Of a stretch of DNA of 9,365 bases, positions 1-5,862 are shown one piece after another. The DNA comes from JBGTLW01 sp041743835 (GTDB taxonomy: Bacteria > Planctomycetota > Phycisphaerae > Phycisphaerales > Phycisphaeraceae): NCBI GenBank assembly GCA_041743835.1, contig JBGTLW010000231.1, forward strand, positions 1 to 9,365. Reading direction: 5' to 3'. Within the stretch, counting starts at the first letter, position 1. Every line of letters starts with the position of its first letter. The notes below the pieces were generated by a model. It ran no database searches, was not told where the DNA came from, and saw nothing but the letters and a program-made list of their open reading frames with translations. A program made the position numbers and the translations under genes.

Positions 1-40
1 CGCCCCCGCGGCGGCCCGCCTCGGGGACGAGGCGGCTCTG
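1..40. repeat. Partial copy of a hairpin repeat, cut by the window edge
   Basis: Positions 16-23 and 28-35 form a perfect 8-bp stem around a GGGA (GNRA-type) tetraloop. The 23 bases 16-38 are identical to 2075-2097, and the match extends left through GGCGGC with one base missing. This is therefore a second copy of the right end of the multi-hairpin element before plsY. The rest of this copy, if present, is outside the window. It lies downstream of coaB on the minus strand, but no T-run follows, so it is not a typical intrinsic terminator. Confidence 0.7.
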
Positions 41-106
41 ATGACGGGGGGCATCATGGGGGGGACCGCTTACTTACGTGCGTGGTTCTGTTAAGACGCG
101 GCGCAT

Positions 107-733
107 CTACCCAAGCGCATCCACGCGCTCGAGCAGCCACGGCGCGAAGTCGGCTTTGGTCATCGCGCCCGGCGAGAACCTCTCGCCCCCGGCCGTGAAG
201 AACGTCGGCTCGATGGTGTCCGCATCCATCGTCACCAGCGGGTTCGCGACGATCGCATCCACACCCTTGCGCCGCATCTTCTCCAAAGCCCGGCGTTCCA
301 GATGCGCGGGATCCTCCAACGCAAACGCCACGACCAACTGGCCCTCCCGCTTGACCGCCGCAAGCCCCGCGACGAGGTCCGGCGTCGGGACAAGCTCGAG
401 CGTCAGCCCCTTGCCGCGCTCGGTCTTCCCCGCGATCCGCTGTTTCGGTGTGTAGTCCGCCACCGCCGCCGCCATCACCAGCACCTCGCACGCCGGGAAG
501 TGCGCCCCGAGCAGCGCCTGCAAGTCGGCGGTGCTGGTGAAAGGTAAGACCGTGAGGCCGGGCTGCTGTGGCGGGCTCATCGCGCCTGGGCCAAGCAGGA
601 GCGTGACCCTGTGCCCGCACTTGGCCGCGTGAGCGGCGAGCGCTGCGCCAAGCCGGCCCGACGAGCGGTTGGAAATAAACCGCACCTCGTCAATCGGTTC
701 TCGCGTAGGCCCAGCGGTGATGAGGTAGTGCAT
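107..733 (-). CDS. coaB: Stand-alone phosphopantothenate-cysteine ligase (CoaB domain)
   Basis: This 208-residue cytosolic enzyme should join cysteine to 4'-phosphopantothenate using a nucleotide triphosphate, the second dedicated step of coenzyme A synthesis. It matches only the C-terminal half of the usual bifunctional CoaBC (Dfp, about 400 residues). The nucleotide-binding N-terminus ITAGPTREPIDEVRFISNRS (5-24) with SSGRLG, the MAAAVADYTP segment (87-96), the Lys-containing loop before ELVPTPDLVAGL (113-124), VVAFALE (134-140) and EKMRRKGVDAIVAN (151-164) are all present and in family order. The flavoprotein decarboxylase half (CoaC) is absent from the window, so it must be encoded elsewhere. 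The ATG at 733 starts exactly at the conserved fold. No good Shine-Dalgarno site precedes it. The gene reads towards the left edge and appears intact. The family is secure; the split arrangement is inferred from what is visible. Confidence 0.9.
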   Translation of the reverse strand: MHYLITAGPTREPIDEVRFISNRSSGRLGAALAAHAAKCGHRVTLLLGPGAMSPPQQPGLTVLPFTSTADLQALLGAHFPACEVLVMAAAVADYTPKQRIAGKTERGKGLTLELVPTPDLVAGLAAVKREGQLVVAFALEDPAHLERRALEKMRRKGVDAIVANPLVTMDADTIEPTFFTAGGERFSPGAMTKADFAPWLLERVDALG

Positions 734-766
734 ACGGTGGACAGGATATCACGGCGGGCTGGATAG

Positions 767-850
767 CCGCCAAGACGCGGAGGACGCCAAGTCAAGCCAG
801 GATTTGGTTTTCCAAGACGATCTCCCTTGGCGTCCTTGGCGACTCGGCGG
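767..850. repeat. Imperfect 25-bp inverted repeat, 'CGCCAAG' family
   Basis: The left arm (767-791) and right arm (826-850) are inverted copies with about four mismatches in 25 bases. They enclose 34 bases that contain a small hairpin, TTGG-TTTT-CCAA (804-815). The arms share the GGACGCCAAG core. From memory, dispersed elements rich in 'CGCCAAGGACGCCAAG' recur in Planctomycetota and several other phyla and often cause spurious small-protein annotations; this is family knowledge and was not searched. The element occupies most of the gap upstream of coaB. Confidence 0.7.
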
Positions 851-880
851 TGATACATCGCATCTGAACTTGTCAGCGAA

Positions 881-914
881 ATAAAAAGAAACCCCCGCAC
901 TGTGAGTGCGGGGG
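881..914 (-). terminator. Rho-independent terminator for the small-protein pair
   Basis: Bases 892-900 and 906-914 form a perfect 9-bp GC-rich stem (CCCCCGCAC / GTGCGGGGG) with a 5-base loop. On the minus strand the stem is followed at once by TTTCTTTTTAT (881-891), a proper T-run. It lies about 40 bp beyond the stop of the minus-strand gene at 954-1295 and separates that unit from coaB. The T-run is only on the minus-strand exit, so it should act in that direction. Confidence 0.88.
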
Positions 915-953
915 ATCGATTGCGGGTTGTGTGTTAGCTACGCGCGGGTCCGA

Positions 954-1295
954 TCACCTTCCCGCGCCGCCGGCCGGGGCGGCGCCGGTGCCGAAGAGCC
1001 TGCGGTCCATGAGGTCGATGTTGGCCGCGAGTTCAAGCCGGCCGCCGCTCGAGCCGCGCAGTTCGAGGCGGTAGATCAGCAGGCGGGCTGCGCGGTTGTC
1101 CAGCACCCACAAGGCCTCTTCATTGGCCCGGGTCTTGGCGGTCATCATGGTGAAGGTGTCGCGGGAGATGACCATGGCGGCGTCGGCCTCTCGCTCGAGT
1201 TGGCCCGAGAGTGAGAAGACGAGCAGGCCCGCCAGCAGGAAGGCTGAGGCGACGAGGCTGTAGCAGGCGATCTGGATGTTGTTTTGGTTGTTCAT
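954..1295 (-). CDS. Small membrane-anchored protein, paralogue of its neighbour
   Basis: A 113-residue protein of unknown function. Residues 8-30 form one hydrophobic segment that would anchor it in the cytoplasmic membrane with the rest outside. A short conserved-looking stretch follows (48-75): FTMMTAKTRANEEALWVLDN then AARLLIY. The C-terminus is Ala/Gly-rich and ends in AGGAGR. The ATG at 1295 was chosen because GGAG lies six bases upstream; the frame stays open further upstream, but that part is His/Pro-rich and unlike a protein start. The gene lies 76 bp downstream of another small gene on the same strand and ends at a strong terminator, so the two are probably one transcript. The central stretch resembles a single beta-propeller-like blade (strand, V-x-D turn, strand), but that is only an impression. 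Confidence 0.8.
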   Translation of the reverse strand: MNNQNNIQIACYSLVASAFLLAGLLVFSLSGQLEREADAAMVISRDTFTMMTAKTRANEEALWVLDNRAARLLIYRLELRGSSGGRLELAANIDLMDRRLFGTGAAPAGGAGR

Positions 1296-1371
1296 GGGAA
1301 GCTCCATGCGTGTGTCGTGTGGGTGGTGGTGGGGACGGGGGGCGGTGGGGCGGTGTGTTTGGCTGAGGGGT

Positions 1372-1668
1372 TTAGCGTCCGCCGCCCGCCGGCCGTGCCG
1401 CGTCCTCGGAGACGACGACACCATCGAGCACTGAGAAGCTGTTGTTGCTGGAGTTGAAGATGATGGCCGCGAGCCGCGAGGTGCTCAGGTCGGTGACGTA
1501 CACCGCGTCCTGGCTATCGCGTCCGGTGATTGCGCCGGAGATCATGGTGAAGTTGGACCCGCCGCCGAACTGGGCCTGGGCCGCGGGCGGGGTGAGCACG
1601 CTCACCGACAGGGCCGCGAGCAGCACCGCGTTGAGCACAATCAGCATCGTGAGTGAGCGTTGAGTCAT
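1372..1668 (-). CDS. Small exported protein with FTM...VYVTD motif
   Basis: A 98-residue protein of unknown function. Residues 1-32 look like a signal peptide or anchor: TQR positive start, long hydrophobic run, then PPAAQAQ as a possible cleavage site. The exported part is short: a Gly-rich linker, then FTMISGAITGRDSQDAVYVT (40-59) continuing to DLSTSRLAAIIF (60-71), and a tail ending in ARPAGGGR. The 40-71 stretch aligns with 48-75 of the next gene downstream, including F-T-M, V-x-D and R-L, and the two tails are alike. The ATG at 1668 is preceded by GGAG at an eight-base spacing. I recall similar short proteins in planctomycete genomes but cannot verify it here. It could be a minor cell-surface or envelope component; no catalytic motif is visible. 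Confidence 0.8.
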   Translation of the reverse strand: MTQRSLTMLIVLNAVLLAALSVSVLTPPAAQAQFGGGSNFTMISGAITGRDSQDAVYVTDLSTSRLAAIIFNSSNNSFSVLDGVVVSEDAARPAGGGR

Positions 1669-1699
1669 GGGACAAACTCCTTGTTACGGACAGGGGTCA

Positions 1700-1724
1700 C
1701 TAAACAGCCCGCCGGGCGGCGGGC
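1700..1724 (-). terminator. Probable terminator hairpin after the 67-residue gene
   Basis: Bases 1707-1713 and 1718-1724 form a 7-bp all-GC stem with a 4-base loop (8 bp if the loop closes to two bases). It begins 15 bp past the stop at 1739, and on the minus strand it is followed by the weak T-run TGTTTAGT. It could terminate the upstream small gene or attenuate transcription entering the next one. The short T-run makes it less certain than the one at 881-914. Confidence 0.5.
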
Positions 1725-1738
1725 ATCTGGAAGCGGGG

Positions 1739-1942
1739 TTAATCGCGGTGGCTTCGCTTGGGGTTGATGAAGCTGCCCACCGCCACGCCGATGGCTAGCA
1801 CCACCGCGACGACGACGCTGATCCAACCGCTGGTGTCTGGCTTGAGCTTGGGGACTTCCTGAGCCAACGCATCGCTGGCCACGATCACGCAGACAACACT
1901 CAGCATCGCACACACCATGAAGACAGGAAGCCGCGTCGTCAT
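1739..1942 (-). CDS. 67-residue protein: signal peptide plus one membrane helix
   Basis: The protein has a hydrophobic N-terminal region (about 6-24) ending in SDALAQ, a good signal peptidase I site after residue 28. A short Pro/Lys linker (EVPKLKPDTSG) follows, then a second hydrophobic helix (about 40-58) and a basic tail, NPKRSHRD. It would sit as a single-pass membrane peptide with a very short outer part and a positive inner tail. No known family is recognised. The ATG at 1942 was chosen because translation from it gives a clean signal peptide. The frame continues upstream, but through the hairpin repeat, which is not protein-like. A good promoter ends six bases before this ATG. A start at 1918 is possible but has no ribosome site either. 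Confidence 0.68.
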   Translation of the reverse strand: MTTRLPVFMVCAMLSVVCVIVASDALAQEVPKLKPDTSGWISVVVAVVLAIGVAVGSFINPKRSHRD

Positions 1943-1948
1943 GCCCTC

Positions 1949-1977
1949 ATCATAATCCTCGCAAGCCCGGAAGTAAA
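1949..1977 (-). promoter_or_regulatory. Sigma70-type promoter for the 67-residue gene
   Basis: On the minus strand, TTTACT (1972-1977, 4/6 to the -35 consensus) and TATGAT (1949-1954, 5/6 to the -10) are separated by exactly 17 bases. The expected start of transcription falls at or next to the ATG at 1942, which implies a leaderless or nearly leaderless mRNA. The call rests on sequence match only. Confidence 0.5.
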
Positions 1978-2011
1978 CGGGCGCAGCCGTATCTTCTCCA
2001 AATGCCAACAT

Positions 2012-2099
2012 CCGAGCCGTCGCGTCCCCGCGACGGGGCGAGCAAAGCTCGCGGATATGCCGCCCGTGGCGGCCCCGCCTCGGGGACGAGGCGGCTCGG
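2012..2099. repeat. Four-hairpin repeat element closed by an outer stem
   Basis: Four perfect hairpins follow one another almost without gaps. They are 2017-2024/2029-2036 (8 bp, loop TCCC), 2038-2043/2047-2052 (6 bp, loop AAA), 2059-2064/2068-2073 (6 bp, loop CGT) and 2075-2082/2087-2094 (8 bp, GGGA tetraloop). CCGAG (2012-2016) and CTCGG (2095-2099) can pair to close the whole unit as a five-way junction. The right end recurs at 1-38. It lies in the gap between two divergent genes and codes for nothing. It looks like a REP/BIME-like dispersed element or a structured RNA; the second copy favours a repeat. Confidence 0.75.
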
Positions 2100-2131
2100 T
2101 TACCCCCGGAAGAACGGCCGCATTCCCACAA

Positions 2132-2161
2132 TTGACACACACGCCCCGGACCTGCAACGAT
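2132..2161 (+). promoter_or_regulatory. Candidate plsY promoter with perfect -35 box
   Basis: TTGACA (2132-2137) matches the -35 consensus fully. The best -10 is AACGAT (2156-2161, 3/6) at an 18-base spacing, only eight bases before the plsY ATG. No Shine-Dalgarno site is present, so this too could give a nearly leaderless message. The poor -10 keeps confidence low. Confidence 0.35.
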
Positions 2162-2169
2162 TGCAGCCC

Positions 2170-2889
2170 ATGACACCGCCCATTTATCTCGCTTGGCTGC
2201 TCGGGGCCTACCTTGTGGGTTCGATCCCCTTCGGGCTTGTGATTGGCCGGGCCAAAGGTGTGGACATCCGCGACCACGGCAGCGGCAACGTCGGCGCGAC
2301 CAACGTGGGCAGGGTGCTTGGCAAGAAGCTGGGCCTGACCTGCTTCGTATTGGATGTGTTCAAGGGGCTGATCCCCGTACTCGGCTACGGCCTGACGACG
2401 GACACACATGAAGTCATCGCCTCCGGGAGCGGGGCGCAGTGGCTGGTCGCACCCGATACGCCATCGAGTGACCCCACGATGGTGGCGATGCTCTGGCTGG
2501 CGATCGCGGCGGCGGCGGTGGTGGGGCACGTGTTCCCCGTCTGGCTCAGGTTCAAGGGCGGCAAGGGTGTGGCCACGAGCCTCGGCGTGCTGCTGGGTGT
2601 GTTCCCGTACCTCACCATCCCCGCGCTGCTGGGCTTTGGGGTGTGGTATCTCACGCTCAAGCTCCGCAGGTACGTGGGGCTGGCGAGCGTGGTCACGGCC
2701 ATAGCGCTCCCCTTTTTCACCATCGGCTCGGGCCTGATGTGGGGCCTGGAGCGTGGCCCCCTCGCGGTGTTTACACTCGTGACCACGCTGCTCGCGGCCC
2801 TGGTGATCTTCCGGCACCGGGGCAACATCCAACGCATCCGCGCGGGCACCGAGCCGAAGGTCGGCTCCCCGAAAACACCCGCCACGTGA
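2170..2889 (+). CDS. plsY: Acyl-phosphate:glycerol-3-phosphate acyltransferase PlsY
   Basis: This integral membrane enzyme moves an acyl group from acyl-phosphate to glycerol-3-phosphate to make lysophosphatidic acid, the first step of phospholipid synthesis. All family motifs are present: GSIPFGLVIGR (17-27) in the first helix, DIRDHGSGNVGATNVGR (32-48), LDVFKG (61-66), GHVFPVWLRFKGGKGVATSL (119-138) and the C-terminal IFRHRGNIQRIRAGTEPKVG (213-232). At 239 residues it is longer than the usual roughly 200. The extra length is a loop at about 73-105 (Thr/Ser/Asp/Pro-rich, TTDTHEVIASGSGAQ...), likely outside the membrane between helices. The ATG at 2170 was chosen because it begins right before the first helix; the open frame continues upstream only through the hairpin repeat. 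Its partner PlsX is not in the window. Confidence 0.95.
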   Translation: MTPPIYLAWLLGAYLVGSIPFGLVIGRAKGVDIRDHGSGNVGATNVGRVLGKKLGLTCFVLDVFKGLIPVLGYGLTTDTHEVIASGSGAQWLVAPDTPSSDPTMVAMLWLAIAAAAVVGHVFPVWLRFKGGKGVATSLGVLLGVFPYLTIPALLGFGVWYLTLKLRRYVGLASVVTAIALPFFTIGSGLMWGLERGPLAVFTLVTTLLAALVIFRHRGNIQRIRAGTEPKVGSPKTPAT

Positions 2890-2935
2890 CCCGACGACCA
2901 CCCGCAAACCTCACACCCCACGCACGAGTAAGCGC

Positions 2936-4576
2936 ATGCAACCGCAACCCACCGGCGTCGAGACCGATGCCGCAAAACCCACCGACCCCGCAGCACAAAC
3001 ACACCCCAACCGCCGGGTCGCGCTCCCGCGGCACGGCAGGTTGACGGCTGTGGAGCTGGTCGATCGCACCGATCTGAACAACGAGCTGGTGCATGAGCGG
3101 ACTTTCGTGCTGCACACCAAGCCGTTGCAACTGCGGGGCAACTTGTTCGTGGTGGAGGAGTCGGCTGTCGCCCCAGCGCGGGGGCCCTTCCGGGGGCCCT
3201 TCCGGGGGGGGCGGGGCTGGGTGTTTTTGAAGGAAGCCCCGCTGCCGCACGCCCGCGCGACGCAAAGCGTGGTGGACATCGAGCTGCACACCACGCCGAC
3301 GGGTTACGAGGTGGAACTGCACGCGCAGGACGGCTACGCGTGGCACGTGCTGGAGTACACCGGCGGGCCGATCGACCGGGCCGCAGCCCTTCAGCGGTTT
3401 CAGCGCGACCGTTGGCCGGGCCTGCCCGTGAAGTTCATCACCAACACCTGGGGCGACCGCAACCGCGACAGCCGGATCAACGAGGCGTTCATCCTGCAGG
3501 AGCTTGAAGCCGCGGCCCGGCTCGGCGCGGACATGCTCCAGATCGACGACGGCTGGCAGAGCGGCATGACCGCCAATGCCGCAGCCGCACAGACCTCGGG
3601 CGGCGGCGCGTGGGAGGGGTTCTACGACGCCGACCCGGACTTCTGGACACCCGACCCCAAGCGTTTCCCCAATGGGTTGCAGGCCGTGGTGGACGCGGGC
3701 AAGGCCAAGGGCATCACGCTGGGCCTGTGGTTTGCGCCCGACTCGTCGGATGACTTTGCCAACTGGGAGCGCGACGCCGACACGCTGCTGCAACTGCACG
3801 CCGCCTATGGCATCCGCTGCTTCAAGCTCGACAGCATCGACATGCGCTCGGTGGTCGGTGAGCAGCGCGTCCGCCAGTTCATCAGCCGGGTGAACGAGCG
3901 GTCCGGCCACACGATCGTGCTGGACCTCGATGTCACCGCGGGCACAAGGCCGGGTTACTTCGGGTTGATGGAGGCGGCCACGCTGTTTGTCGAGAACCGC
4001 TACACCGATTGGCACAGCTACTGGCCGCACGCCACGCTGCGTGTGCTGTGGAAGTTAAGTCAATGGGTTGACCCCCGCCGCTTGCGGATGGAGTTTCTCA
4101 ACGGCACACGCAACGCCGACAAGTATGCGGACGACCCGCTCGCTCCGTCGCTGTATGACCCGGCCTACCTGTTTGCGACGGTGCTGTTCGCCCAGCCGTT
4201 GGGGTGGTTCGAGGCATCCAACCTGCCCGCGGCGTATTTCACCGAGTTGCCCAGGCTCAGCAGCGCGTGGCGCGAGCACCGCGACGCGCTGTTCGACGGC
4301 ACGATCCTGCCCCTCGGCGACGCACCCGACGGCACCGCGTGGACCGGCTTCATCTCTATCACGCCCGACCGCAGCCAAGCCTACGCGCTGATCTTCCGCG
4401 AGACCAACGACCAGCCCAGCGCGACCATCCCGCTGCCCGCGGGGCTCAGCGATGTCGCAGGCATCCAGGTGTTGCACGCCTCCCCCGACGCGGCGTTGTC
4501 ATCGGCCGGGGCCGCGTTGGCCGCGTCGTTCAAGCAGCCGCGGTCTTACGTATTTGCCATGGTCCGTTTTGCCTGA
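2936..4576 (+). CDS. GH36-like (alpha-galactosidase type) glycoside hydrolase
   Basis: A 546-residue cytosolic enzyme without signal peptide, close in length to compact GH36 enzymes. The N-terminal beta-rich part (about 30-160) is followed by a TIM barrel. FITNTWGDRNRD (167-178) and LQIDDGWQSG (201-210) are typical of GH36. FKLDSIDMRS (296-305) carries the expected nucleophile, Asp299. The second catalytic acid is probably Asp358 in ENRYTDW; its 59-residue spacing from Asp299 is like that of the characterised Thermotoga enzyme. The usual CASGG-type motif is replaced by LDVTAGTRPGYF (331-342), so substrate specificity may differ from plain alpha-galactosidase. A small C-terminal beta domain begins near 455. 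The first 30 residues look disordered, and no Shine-Dalgarno site supports the ATG, so the true start is uncertain. It lies 46 bp after plsY and may share its transcript. Residues 83-92 contain a short repeat from duplicated DNA. Confidence 0.78.
   Translation: MQPQPTGVETDAAKPTDPAAQTHPNRRVALPRHGRLTAVELVDRTDLNNELVHERTFVLHTKPLQLRGNLFVVEESAVAPARGPFRGPFRGGRGWVFLKEAPLPHARATQSVVDIELHTTPTGYEVELHAQDGYAWHVLEYTGGPIDRAAALQRFQRDRWPGLPVKFITNTWGDRNRDSRINEAFILQELEAAARLGADMLQIDDGWQSGMTANAAAAQTSGGGAWEGFYDADPDFWTPDPKRFPNGLQAVVDAGKAKGITLGLWFAPDSSDDFANWERDADTLLQLHAAYGIRCFKLDSIDMRSVVGEQRVRQFISRVNERSGHTIVLDLDVTAGTRPGYFGLMEAATLFVENRYTDWHSYWPHATLRVLWKLSQWVDPRRLRMEFLNGTRNADKYADDPLAPSLYDPAYLFATVLFAQPLGWFEASNLPAAYFTELPRLSSAWREHRDALFDGTILPLGDAPDGTAWTGFISITPDRSQAYALIFRETNDQPSATIPLPAGLSDVAGIQVLHASPDAALSSAGAALAASFKQPRSYVFAMVRFA
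3180..3211 (+). repeat. Tandem 12-bp repeat and G-run inside the GH36-like gene
   Basis: The unit GGGGGCCCTTCC occurs twice in direct tandem (3180-3191, 3192-3203) and is followed by eight Gs (3204-3211). It encodes RGPFRGPFRGG within a loop before GWVFLKEAP, and the frame is kept on both sides because the unit is a multiple of three. The G-run is a likely slippage or sequencing-error site, but the protein remains family-like downstream. Confidence 0.85.
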
Positions 4577-4596
4577 CCGGGCGGGCGTGGCGGGGT

Positions 4597-5802
4597 TTAC
4601 TTCTCGTCGAGCAGGTCCACGGTGGCGAAGCGCTTGCCCTCGAGCATCTCCAGCGATGCCCCGCCGCCTGTGCTGACGTGGCTGACCTGCTCGGCAAACC
4701 CGAGTTGCTCGATGGCCGCGGCCGAGTCTCCACCGCCGATGATCGACACCGCGTCCGAGTCGGCGATCGCCTGCGCAACCGCCTTGGTCCCTGCGTCGAA
4801 GGGGGGCATCTCGAACACGCCCATCGGCCCGTTCCACACCACGGTCTTCGCGCCCTTGGCCAGCGCCGCGTAGGCCTTGGATGTCTCTGGCCCGATGTCC
4901 AGCCCCTCCCAGCCATCGGGGACCTGCCCAGCCTTGACGACCTTCTTGTTGCAGTCGGCGCTAAAGTCATCACCGCAGTGCGTGTCCGTCGGCAGCACCA
5001 GCTTCTTGCCGCCCTTGGCGATCAGCGCCTTGGCGAGATCGACCTTGTCCTTCTCGACCAGCGACTTGCCCACCGCGCCGCCCTGCGCGAGGCTGAAGGT
5101 GTACGCCATCGCACCGCCGATCAGCACGTGGTCGCAGATGCCCAAGAGGTTGTCGATGACGTTGATCTTGTCCGAGACCTTCGCGCCGCCGAGGATCGCG
5201 ATGAACGGCCGCTGGGGGTTGGCGATGGTGTCGGTGAGGTACTTGATTTCCTTCTCGACGAGGAACCCGACCACCACGGGCTTACCTTTCTCCTTCATCG
5301 CCTTGGGCACGCCGTACATCGACGCGTGCTCGCGGTGGCACGTGCCGAAGGCGTCGTTGCAGTAGATGTCGCCGAACGCGGCGATCTCATCGGCAAAGGC
5401 CTGGTCGCCCTTGGTCTCGGCCTTGTGGAATCGCAGGTTCTCCAGCATCACCACGTCGCCGGGCTTCATGACGTTGATGAGCGAGGCGGTGTCCGCGCCG
5501 ACGCAGTCTGGCGCGGTGACGACGGGGCGGTTGAGCAGCGCCGAGAGCACGTCAGCGGCGGGCTTGATGGAGAACTCGGGTTCCACGCCCCGGCCGCTTG
5601 GCCGACCGACGTGACTCATGAGGACCACCGACCCGCCGCGGTCGAGCACCGACTCGATGGACGGCAGGGCCATGCGGACCCGTCGGTCGTCGGTGACGGT
5701 GGCCTGGTTGTCTTCGGTGGCTTTGAGCGGGACGTTAAAGTCCACGCGCATCAGCACCTTTTTGCCCGAAACATCCACGTCCGCGATTGTCTTCTTCGCC
5801 AT
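4597..5802 (-). CDS. pgk: Phosphoglycerate kinase
   Basis: A 401-residue cytosolic glycolytic enzyme that interconverts 1,3-bisphosphoglycerate + ADP and 3-phosphoglycerate + ATP. The length is normal for bacteria. The N-domain substrate motifs are intact: RVDFNVPL (19-26), LMSHVGRPSG (61-70), ENLRFHKAE (121-129) and NDAFGTCHREHASM (149-162). The C-domain nucleotide motifs are too: ILGGAKVSDKINVIDNL (203-219), IGGAMAYTF (228-236), VWNGPMGVFE (322-331), SIIGGGDS (353-360) and STGGGASLE (377-385). The ATG at 5802 has an excellent ribosome site, GAGGTGA, ending three bases before it, and it begins the canonical N-terminus. The gene stands alone on its strand: gap is not adjacent, and its 3' end faces the GH36-like gene across 20 bp with no clear terminator. 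Nothing in it looks damaged. Confidence 0.98.
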   Translation of the reverse strand: MAKKTIADVDVSGKKVLMRVDFNVPLKATEDNQATVTDDRRVRMALPSIESVLDRGGSVVLMSHVGRPSGRGVEPEFSIKPAADVLSALLNRPVVTAPDCVGADTASLINVMKPGDVVMLENLRFHKAETKGDQAFADEIAAFGDIYCNDAFGTCHREHASMYGVPKAMKEKGKPVVVGFLVEKEIKYLTDTIANPQRPFIAILGGAKVSDKINVIDNLLGICDHVLIGGAMAYTFSLAQGGAVGKSLVEKDKVDLAKALIAKGGKKLVLPTDTHCGDDFSADCNKKVVKAGQVPDGWEGLDIGPETSKAYAALAKGAKTVVWNGPMGVFEMPPFDAGTKAVAQAIADSDAVSIIGGGDSAAAIEQLGFAEQVSHVSTGGGASLEMLEGKRFATVDLLDEK

Positions 5803-5862
5803 CGGTCACCTCGCTTGTTGTAGGGTTGGTTTGGCCGCCCGAATCGCTCGGCCGGGCCGGGC

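Noticed and set aside
734..790. Possible coaB promoter TTGGCG-16-TGATAT on the minus strand, partly inside the inverted repeat
   Set aside because: Only 4/6 and 3/6 matches in GC-rich sequence; not strong enough to list as a feature.
577..900. Minus-strand frame coding a 107-residue Arg-rich peptide
   Set aside because: It runs from the terminator T-run through the inverted repeat into coaB; such peptides are known spurious products of CGCCAAG repeats.
2012..2099. CRISPR array or tRNA-like cloverleaf
   Set aside because: The arms differ in sequence and there are no spacers. There is no anticodon arm, T-arm consensus or CCA end, so neither fits.
2002..2169. N-terminal extension of plsY to an ATG at 2002
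   Set aside because: The 56 extra residues are encoded by the four-hairpin repeat and precede a complete PlsY N-terminus.
2771..4030. Long minus-strand open frame (419 codons) opposite the plsY end and the GH36-like gene
   Set aside because: It crosses a gene boundary, has no family motifs, and its composition is that of a complement frame.
4204..5823. Long plus-strand open frame (539 codons) across the GH36-like end and pgk
   Set aside because: It is antisense to pgk, Arg/Val/Asp-rich without recognisable domains, and explained by third-position GC bias in pgk.
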